A stretch of DNA of 8,608 bases, taken from assembly GCA_023484185.1 (NCBI GenBank), contig JAMDBC010000091.1, positions 1-8,608 on the forward strand, in the 5' to 3' direction. The notes under the pieces are model-generated. The model searched no databases. It had not been told where the DNA came from and was given only the letters and a program-made list of their open reading frames with translations. This document shows, one piece after another, positions 1 through 4,484 of the stretch (the stretch's first letter is position 1; each line of letters starts with the position of its first letter). This DNA is from Chloroflexota bacterium (GTDB taxonomy: Bacteria > Chloroflexota > Anaerolineae > Anaerolineales > Villigracilaceae). A program made the translations under genes and the position numbers.

Positions 1-75
1 TTCTTATTTTTTAGTTTTGTTGTATGATTCTTGGTTATATAATTGTTCCCATGCTTTTATGCTTTTTTATTTGTA
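1..75. other. AT-rich non-coding stretch abutting a truncated gene
   Basis: This stretch is strongly AT-rich and T-rich on the + strand, unlike the roughly 50-55% GC genes beside it. It holds in-frame stops (TGA at 25, TAA at 40) in the frame of the downstream molybdenum-hydroxylase tail, so that gene cannot simply continue upstream through it. A short tandem repeat, ATGCTTTT twice, lies at 51-66. I see no gene in it. It may be the edge of an inserted element, a deletion scar or an assembly artefact. Confidence 0.5.
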
Positions 76-312
76 GATTATCGCATTGCCACCTCGGCAG
101 ATACTCCCAGGGACCTGCAAGCCTACATCGTCGAAGTCCCACAGGATGACGGACCATGGGGAGCGCGAGGGATTGGCGAACATTCGATGGTGCCCACCAT
201 CCCAGCGATTGCGAATGCCATCTACGACGCGGTGGGTGTCCGTCTTGCGGGGCCTCCTTTCACTGCAGAAAAAGTGTACCTGGCCATGCTGGATGCCGGG
301 ATTGTGAAGTGA
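70..312 (+). pseudogene. C-terminal tail of a molybdenum hydroxylase large subunit (xanthine dehydrogenase/aldehyde oxidase family), 5' truncated
   Basis: The reading frame ending at the TGA of 310-312 encodes about 78 residues matching the extreme C-terminus of xanthine-dehydrogenase-type molybdopterin subunits. It starts near DYRIATSAD and continues through IVEVPQDDGPWGARGIGE and PAIANAIYDAVGVRL. The GARGIGE segment carries the Glu that in this family is the active-site base next to molybdenum. The full-length hydroxylase at 4485-7286 ends in a clearly related but diverged segment (VKGFAEAP then NAIYDAIGVRI), so the two are paralogues, not recent copies. Similarity stops at about base 70-76, where the AT-rich block with in-frame stops begins. 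A TTG at 43 could open the frame, but the product would lack nearly the whole enzyme, so I call it a remnant. If bases 1-75 are an artefact, the real gene would simply be cut by the window edge. Confidence 0.7.
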
Positions 313-374
313 TGGTAATGACGGTTAGAACTCTTATCGGTCCCGGCAAATATCACGATTCAGTCAGTTTGAGT

Positions 375-391
375 TCTACAAAAAATGTAGA
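375..391. promoter_or_regulatory. Inverted repeat upstream of the cyclase-family gene
   Basis: TCTACA, five A's, then TGTAGA: two perfect 6-bp arms about 50 bases before the cyclase ATG. The size and symmetry suit a dimeric regulator's operator. It does not match the GTATAC-centred palindrome in front of the GntR gene. No convincing -35/-10 pair was found beside it, so the assignment is tentative. Confidence 0.3.
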
Positions 392-439
392 GTGCTGCAA
401 TCGAATTTCTCAAATCAAACCTACGAAAGGAGAAAAACC

Positions 440-1321
440 ATGAAATTCATTGATCTAACAATCCCACTCGGTGTTGCCACGCCCCCATGGCCTACTTACG
501 AGCCGTTGCAGTTGAAGTATTTCAAACGCCTCGCGCCCAACGGGGCCAATGGGCAGGTGCTGACCCACTCCAACCATCTCGGTACCCATCTGGATGGCGA
601 GATTCACTTCCACACTCCGGGCAAGGATATCGCCTCGCTGGAGATGGATTACCTCGTGCATGACGCCGCCGTTGTTGACCTGAGCGATGCCTGCGGCGAT
701 TACGATGTGTATACCAGCAAGATGGTCGAAGAACGCGTCGAAGTCCGGGAGGGTGATATTCTTATCATCCACACCGGCTACCACCATTTCGGCTGGGATA
801 TGCCCACCGCCGACGAGATCCGCTACATGGTCAAGCACCCCGGTCCCGACCGCGAATTTGCCGAGTGGGCCAAAGCCAAAAAGTTGCGCTGGATCGGTGT
901 GGACTGCGGCAGCGCCGACCATCCGATGAACACCATCATCCGTGATTGGATGCCGCGTCAGGCCCGCCAGGCGGACAAGGTTTTCAAGAAGAAATACGGT
1001 ATGCCGCTGGCAGATTTCTTCGATGACAGCAAGTATCAGCTTATGCACCTGGAGATGTTCCCCTTTAGCATCATCCATGCTGAGTGTCTGGGCGGCGAGA
1101 TCGATCTATTGCTCAACCGCCGGGTGACTATTGGTATGTTCCCCTGGCGCTTTGTGGACGGGGAATCCTGCATCTCGCGCTGCGTGGCGATGGTGGACGA
1201 CGCTGAGTATGCGTCGTTGATGAAAAAGAAAGCTGCCATGCAGAAAACGAAATTTGGCGACGCCTTCGACCCGGCGCACGTGAAGAGCCTCAATAAACTG
1301 AGTTTGAAGAATATGGAATAA
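440..1321 (+). CDS. Cyclase-family metal-dependent hydrolase (kynurenine formamidase/isatin hydrolase superfamily)
   Basis: A 293-residue protein of the cyclase family (Pfam PF04199), whose members hydrolyse amide bonds, often in small cyclic or formylated compounds, using Zn or Mn. The signature is complete: H46-LGT-H50-L-D52-GEI-H56 has exactly the spacing of the HxGTHxDxxxH metal motif. H203 and E215 lie 12 residues apart, as do the H160/E172 pair of bacterial kynurenine formamidase (recalled, not aligned by computer). A GVDCGSADHP segment (153-162) and an FPWRF segment (234-238) are typical of the longer members. The ATG at 440 is chosen because AAAGGAG (426-432) sits 7 bases upstream; the earlier in-frame start lacks this. 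There is no signal peptide, so it is probably cytoplasmic. With a molybdenum hydroxylase and an amidohydrolase nearby, a role in opening an oxidised heterocycle is plausible but unproven. Its last 25 codons are duplicated in a remnant at 2303-2377. Confidence 0.88.
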   Translation: MKFIDLTIPLGVATPPWPTYEPLQLKYFKRLAPNGANGQVLTHSNHLGTHLDGEIHFHTPGKDIASLEMDYLVHDAAVVDLSDACGDYDVYTSKMVEERVEVREGDILIIHTGYHHFGWDMPTADEIRYMVKHPGPDREFAEWAKAKKLRWIGVDCGSADHPMNTIIRDWMPRQARQADKVFKKKYGMPLADFFDDSKYQLMHLEMFPFSIIHAECLGGEIDLLLNRRVTIGMFPWRFVDGESCISRCVAMVDDAEYASLMKKKAAMQKTKFGDAFDPAHVKSLNKLSLKNME

Positions 1322-1333
1322 AGCGAAAAATAC

Positions 1334-1371
1334 ATGCCGCCTAAAATCCTTGCATGGAGATTAGGCGGCAT
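1334..1371 (+). terminator. Stem-loop after the cyclase gene (possible terminator or RNA-processing hairpin)
   Basis: An 11-bp perfect stem pairs 1334-1344 (ATGCCGCCTAA) with 1361-1371 (TTAGGCGGCAT), separated by a 16-base loop, 12 bases past the cyclase stop codon. It is GC-rich enough to be stable, but no T-run follows directly; the first T tract is about 25 bases further on. It is therefore not a canonical intrinsic terminator and could instead act as a 3' stabiliser between this gene and the phosphorylase gene. Confidence 0.45.
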
Positions 1372-1482
1372 CCGCCCAGTTGGCGCTTTACGGGAATTTT
1401 TTCCAAAAAATGAGAACTCAAAATAATTTGAAATGTTATCAAGGGGTGTGGCCAATTTAGGACTTTTCAGAGGAGTAATTCA

Positions 1483-2256
1483 ATGAAAACTAAGAATGTA
1501 GTTCAATACCATATCCAGCTCAAAGATGGGGATGTTGGCCGCTATGTTCTGCTTCCCGGAGATCCGGGGCGTTGTGAAAAGATCGCATCTTTTTTTGACG
1601 ATCCTCGCCCGGTCGCACACAATCGAGAATATACCTCTTATACTGGCAACCTGAACGGAGAGAAAGTCTCCGTGGTTTCCACAGGTATTGGCTGTCCATC
1701 TACCGCCATCGCCGTGGAAGAACTGATAAAAATCGGCGCGGACACGTTTATTCGAGTGGGGACGTCAGGAGGAATTCAGCCGGGAATCAAAACAGGCGAC
1801 CTAGCTATTGTAACGGGAGCGATCCGCGATGAGGGCGCCACCCGCCAATATTTGCCAATAGAATTCCCAGCGGTCGCCAACATAGATGTGACGCTGGCAC
1901 TGCGTGAAGCGGCGCAAAAACTGGGCTTACCTTTCCATGTAGGGGTCATCCAATCTAAAGACTCATTTTACGGGGAGGTTGAAGCAGAAAGGATGCCGGT
2001 AGCAGATCAATTGCGGAGCCGCTGGAAAGCCTGGGTGGCAGGAGGCGCGATATGCTCTGAGATGGAATCTGCGGTCATATTCATCATCTCGAGCATTCAT
2101 AGAGTGCGCGCTGGGGGCGTTATGTTGATGGTCGCTACCGGAGAAGGCTTGCCGGATACTGAAGAAGAGAAGGATTTGTTCAATGGTGATCGCGCCATCA
2201 CAACAGCTGTCGAAGCTCTTAGAATCTTGATCGAGAGGGATAAAAAGACGGGTTAA
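1483..2256 (+). CDS. Nucleoside phosphorylase, uridine phosphorylase family, with atypical base pocket
   Basis: A 257-residue hexameric-type nucleoside phosphorylase (PNP/UDP superfamily), which splits a nucleoside with phosphate into base and (deoxy)ribose-1-phosphate in the cytoplasm. The length matches E. coli uridine phosphorylase (253), and the phosphate-site residues fall at the same numbers: G26 and R30 in GDPGR, R48, R91 and T94 in RVGTSG. F162 in DSFY and the ribose-binding E193-M194-E195 are also kept. The base-recognition elements differ. The loop after F162-Y163 reads GEVEAER, so the Gln166/Arg168 pair that binds uracil in E. coli has no obvious equivalent, and the flap segment is ATGEGLPD with no Arg. 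The true substrate may not be uridine. The ATG is set by AGAGGAG (1469-1475), 7 bases upstream. The gene sits between the intact cyclase gene and a broken copy of that gene's 3' end, which suggests rearrangement around it. Confidence 0.85.
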   Translation: MKTKNVVQYHIQLKDGDVGRYVLLPGDPGRCEKIASFFDDPRPVAHNREYTSYTGNLNGEKVSVVSTGIGCPSTAIAVEELIKIGADTFIRVGTSGGIQPGIKTGDLAIVTGAIRDEGATRQYLPIEFPAVANIDVTLALREAAQKLGLPFHVGVIQSKDSFYGEVEAERMPVADQLRSRWKAWVAGGAICSEMESAVIFIISSIHRVRAGGVMLMVATGEGLPDTEEEKDLFNGDRAITTAVEALRILIERDKKTG

Positions 2257-2276
2257 TTGAGACCCGGACATAAATC

Positions 2277-2380
2277 AAACTGCGCGAGATCGAGGTTGAA
2301 CAAAAACCAAATTTGGCGACGCGTATAATCCCGCGCATGTGAAGAGTCTCAATGAACTCAGTCTGAAGAATATGGAATCG
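2277..2380 (+). pseudogene. Remnant of a second cyclase-family gene (3' end only)
   Basis: Bases 2303-2377 align without gaps to bases 1244-1318, the end of the intact cyclase gene: 63 of 75 bases match and 22 of 25 codons encode the same residue (KTKFGDAYNPAHVKSLNELS and on to KNME). Of the 10 differing codons, 7 are synonymous, so both copies evolved under protein-level constraint before this one broke. Upstream, a different frame reads LREIEVEQK; one missing A in the run at 2302-2306 would join it to the aligned frame, suggesting a single-base frameshift. The rest of the gene, including all metal ligands, is absent and replaced by the end of the phosphorylase gene. The aligned frame stays open past the similarity to a TGA at 2468-2470, overlapping the regulator's GTG. 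Confidence 0.8.
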
Positions 2381-2432
2381 AAAGAGGATATTCGGAAGGC
2401 GCAGCGTTGGTTTGCACCTTCCATTTTTCCCC

Positions 2433-2460
2433 TTGACCGGTACACAAAATTGTATACAAT
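2433..2460 (+). promoter_or_regulatory. Predicted promoter of the GntR-family gene
   Basis: TTGACC (2433-2438) and TACAAT (2455-2460) are separated by 16 bases and each fit the sigma-70-type consensus in five of six positions. A start site 7 bases past the -10 would fall on or beside the GTG at 2467, predicting a leaderless or nearly leaderless transcript. The -10 hexamer lies inside the 2449-2460 palindrome, as expected for an autorepressed promoter. Confidence 0.55.
2449..2460. promoter_or_regulatory. Palindromic operator, probable GntR/FCD autoregulatory site
   Basis: ATTGTATACAAT is a perfect 12-bp palindrome ending 6 bases before the regulator's start codon. The TTGTATACAA core closely resembles operators bound by FadR/VanR-subfamily GntR repressors (established family knowledge). 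It covers the predicted -10 element, so bound repressor would block the promoter. No second copy was seen before other genes in the window; a GTATAC inside the amidohydrolase coding sequence near 4388 looks like chance. Confidence 0.65.
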
Positions 2461-2466
2461 AGAGAG

Positions 2467-3150
2467 GTGAAAAAAAATTCCGCCCTCAGCGCTGAAGTTT
2501 TCACCGTTCTCAAGGAACGCATTATCTACTGGGACTATTCCCCCGATCACCGTTTTACAGAAGAAGAATTATGCGAGGAATTTGGAGTCAGCCGTAGTCC
2601 GGTGCGCGAGGCATTGAACATGCTGGTGGAAAACGGTTTGGTGATCAAGGAACCGTATCGCAGTTACCGCGTCCGCCAGCCGGATTTGGAGGAAATCCAC
2701 AACTTATATGATGTTCGTTTGGCGCTGGAATTGTTCACGGTGGAATGGCTGGCAACGCAAGGAATGTCGGATACGGAATGGGGGGCATTGCACGAGACTT
2801 GGCAAAGCATTTTGAACCAACTCCCCAAAAACGCCGCTGACTTCGCCGAAAAAGACGAATCTTTTCATGAGAAACTGGCTGATTGCACCGGCAACCAGGT
2901 GTTGGCACAATACCTGCGTCATATTGATGAGCGATTGCATTTTGTGCGTTTGACGGATATCACCACTCAAGCGCGGATTCAGGCGACCTGTGAACAACAC
3001 CTGAAAATCCTAGAGTGTATCAAGAACAAGAATGTTCAATGTGCGCGCGAAGCCATGCGTCAAAACATCGAGAGTGGTCGCCAAAATGTGGAAGGACCGA
3101 TTAAGGAAGCTCTGGTGCGGTCCTTCCAAATCGTCAGCGGGCGGAAGTAA
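2467..3150 (+). CDS. GntR-family transcriptional regulator, FadR/VanR (FCD) subfamily
   Basis: A 227-residue dimeric DNA-binding regulator, probably a repressor released by a pathway metabolite. The N-terminal winged helix-turn-helix spans about residues 7-70, with FTEEELCEEFGVSRSPVREAL (residues 30-50) forming the HTH and SRSPVREAL the recognition helix. The C-terminal all-helical FCD domain (about 78-215) carries metal/effector-site candidates D130 and H134 in the DESFH segment and H178 in EQHLKIL; a third His ligand is less clear. The GTG at 2467 is the only ATG/GTG/TTG between the upstream in-frame stop (TGA 2434-2436) and the HTH. No Shine-Dalgarno lies at a normal distance: the purine run AGAGAG touches the start codon. 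Together with the promoter position this suggests leaderless translation. The gene precedes the amidohydrolase by 50 bases, and the two are probably co-transcribed. Confidence 0.9.
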   Translation: MKKNSALSAEVFTVLKERIIYWDYSPDHRFTEEELCEEFGVSRSPVREALNMLVENGLVIKEPYRSYRVRQPDLEEIHNLYDVRLALELFTVEWLATQGMSDTEWGALHETWQSILNQLPKNAADFAEKDESFHEKLADCTGNQVLAQYLRHIDERLHFVRLTDITTQARIQATCEQHLKILECIKNKNVQCAREAMRQNIESGRQNVEGPIKEALVRSFQIVSGRK

Positions 3151-3200
3151 GATGATTCACCTTGCAAGCCTTTGTATGAGATATTTGGGAGAGGAAGCAA

Positions 3201-4451
3201 ATGTCAACTCGCAATGTTCATGCCGACTTTGATATTTTGATCAAGAATGCCCAGCTCGTCCGAGGCGCCGACAACAAGACTTGCATCGCAATTGCCGATG
3301 GCAAGATCGCCGCGCTCGGCGAAAGCATGGAGGGAAAAGCAAAAGTTGAGATTGATGCGAAGGGGATGTTAGTCAGCGAGTCATTTGTCAACCCTCACCT
3401 GCATCTTTGCAAAGTCTACACTCTACAAATGATGGACGAGGCGGCGCTTAAGGATTATCACGGTGCAGATATGGGCAAGGCCATGACCGCGATTGAGTTG
3501 GCAGCGCGGGTCAAAGAGAAATACGATGCATCCTGGATTGTACCCAATGTGCGGAAAGCGCTCGCGCAAGCCGCTATCTATGGGTGTACTCATGTCCGCG
3601 CTTTTGCCGATGTGGATTCAAAGGCGCGGCTCGAGGGAGTCAAAGCATTGATCCAAGCGCGAGAGGAATTCAAGGGCGTTGTGGAAGTTCAAGTCGTGGC
3701 GTTTGCCCAGGATGGTATTGTGCGCGAACCGGGCGCGGCAGACCTCATGCGCGAGGCGATGAAATTGGGCGCGGATGTATCCGGCGGCATTCCATGGATC
3801 GAATACACGGATGCCGATATTTTGGAACATGTGCGCGTGATCTTCGATCTGGCCGTTGATTTCGATAAAGATGTCTCGATGCTTGTGGATGACGCGGGCG
3901 ATGCAGGGTTGCGTTCTTTGGAAGCAATGGCTTTGGAGACCATCAAGCGCAACTGGCATGGCCGTTCGCTTGCCCATCATGCGCGCGCCATGGCTCTTTA
4001 TCCAACGCCTTATTTCCAAAAAGTATCGGCGCTACTCAAGAAGGCGCAAATGGGCGTGGTCTCCGATCCACATACCGGCCCGCTTCACGCCAGAGTGCGT
4101 GAGTTGCTTGCCAATGGCAATCTCGTCTGTTTGGGACAGGATGATATTTCCGACGCGTATTATCCCTTTGGGCGCAACAACATGTTGGAAGTAGCGTTCC
4201 TGGCATCCCACCTGTTGTGGTTTACCTCGAACGAGGAAATTTGTACACTCTATGATATGGTCACGGTGAACGCCGCCCGCTGTATCGGCTTGAAAGATTT
4301 CGAGATCAAAGTGGGCGCGCCCGCCAATCTAGTCGTACTCGACCAGCCCAGCGTGATAGAGGCTTTGCGTTTTCATGAAGCGCCCGCGTATACGATCAGT
4401 CACGGAAAATTGGTGGGCGCGGAGTTTTACCGGCCGATTGCTTTTGGGTAA
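3201..4451 (+). CDS. Amidohydrolase-superfamily protein, cytosine deaminase-like, with altered active site
   Basis: A 416-residue TIM-barrel amidohydrolase most like cytosine deaminase CodA and related triazine/pyrimidine hydrolases (COG0402 type). Family landmarks are clear: a beta-sandwich start (residues 9-60), H66-L-H68 in NPHLHL, the VAFAQDG segment with Q170 (CodA Gln156), H260 in LAHHARAM (CodA His246), and D314 in GQDDISDAYYPFG (CodA Asp313), then a C-terminal strand region GAPANLVVL. By contrast, the CodA segment DVHCDE, which holds metal ligand His214 and catalytic Glu217, reads SMLVDD here, putting Leu228 and Asp231 in those places. The fold is confident but the reaction is not: it could use a rearranged metal site or act on another substrate. 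AGAGGA (3190-3195) sits 5 bases before the ATG. The next gene begins 33 bases after its stop, so they probably form one operon. Confidence 0.87.
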   Translation: MSTRNVHADFDILIKNAQLVRGADNKTCIAIADGKIAALGESMEGKAKVEIDAKGMLVSESFVNPHLHLCKVYTLQMMDEAALKDYHGADMGKAMTAIELAARVKEKYDASWIVPNVRKALAQAAIYGCTHVRAFADVDSKARLEGVKALIQAREEFKGVVEVQVVAFAQDGIVREPGAADLMREAMKLGADVSGGIPWIEYTDADILEHVRVIFDLAVDFDKDVSMLVDDAGDAGLRSLEAMALETIKRNWHGRSLAHHARAMALYPTPYFQKVSALLKKAQMGVVSDPHTGPLHARVRELLANGNLVCLGQDDISDAYYPFGRNNMLEVAFLASHLLWFTSNEEICTLYDMVTVNAARCIGLKDFEIKVGAPANLVVLDQPSVIEALRFHEAPAYTISHGKLVGAEFYRPIAFG

Positions 4452-4467
4452 GTCCTCTCTTTTCTGC

Positions 4468-4480
4468 AAGGAAAATCCTT
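4468..4480 (+). promoter_or_regulatory. Ribosome binding site of the hydroxylase gene within a small inverted repeat
   Basis: AAGGA (4468-4472) is the best Shine-Dalgarno match for the ATG at 4485 but lies 12 bases upstream, further than usual. It forms a perfect 5-bp inverted repeat with TCCTT (4476-4480) across three A's. The hairpin is small, so an effect on translation is only a possibility; coupling to the amidohydrolase gene 33 bases upstream could help open it. Confidence 0.3.
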
Positions 4481-4484
4481 CGAC

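Noticed and set aside
1..76. T-rich tract ending in TTTGTAG that resembles the 3' end of a spliceosomal intron before a coding block
   Set aside because: All genes have bacterial Shine-Dalgarno sites and operon-like spacing. No 5' splice site or branch point can be judged within 75 bases, and the pattern is easily met in AT-rich DNA.
392..439. Upstream ATG extension of the cyclase protein by 16 residues
   Set aside because: The ATG at 440 has an AAAGGAG at ideal spacing and the family N-terminus begins there (MKFIDLTIPL); the extension would overlap the ribosome site.
455..1078. Long minus-strand open frame opposite the cyclase gene
   Set aside because: It mirrors the coding frame of a clearly recognised protein family and has no ribosome site or family signature; it is a shadow of the + strand gene.
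1372..1482. Promoter with TTGAAA at 1428-1433 for the phosphorylase gene
   Set aside because: No acceptable -10 hexamer occurs at 16-18 bases downstream.
4385..4395. GTATAC inside the amidohydrolase gene as a second GntR operator
   Set aside because: It is only a 6-base match within coding sequence, without the flanking TT/AA arms of the 2449-2460 palindrome.
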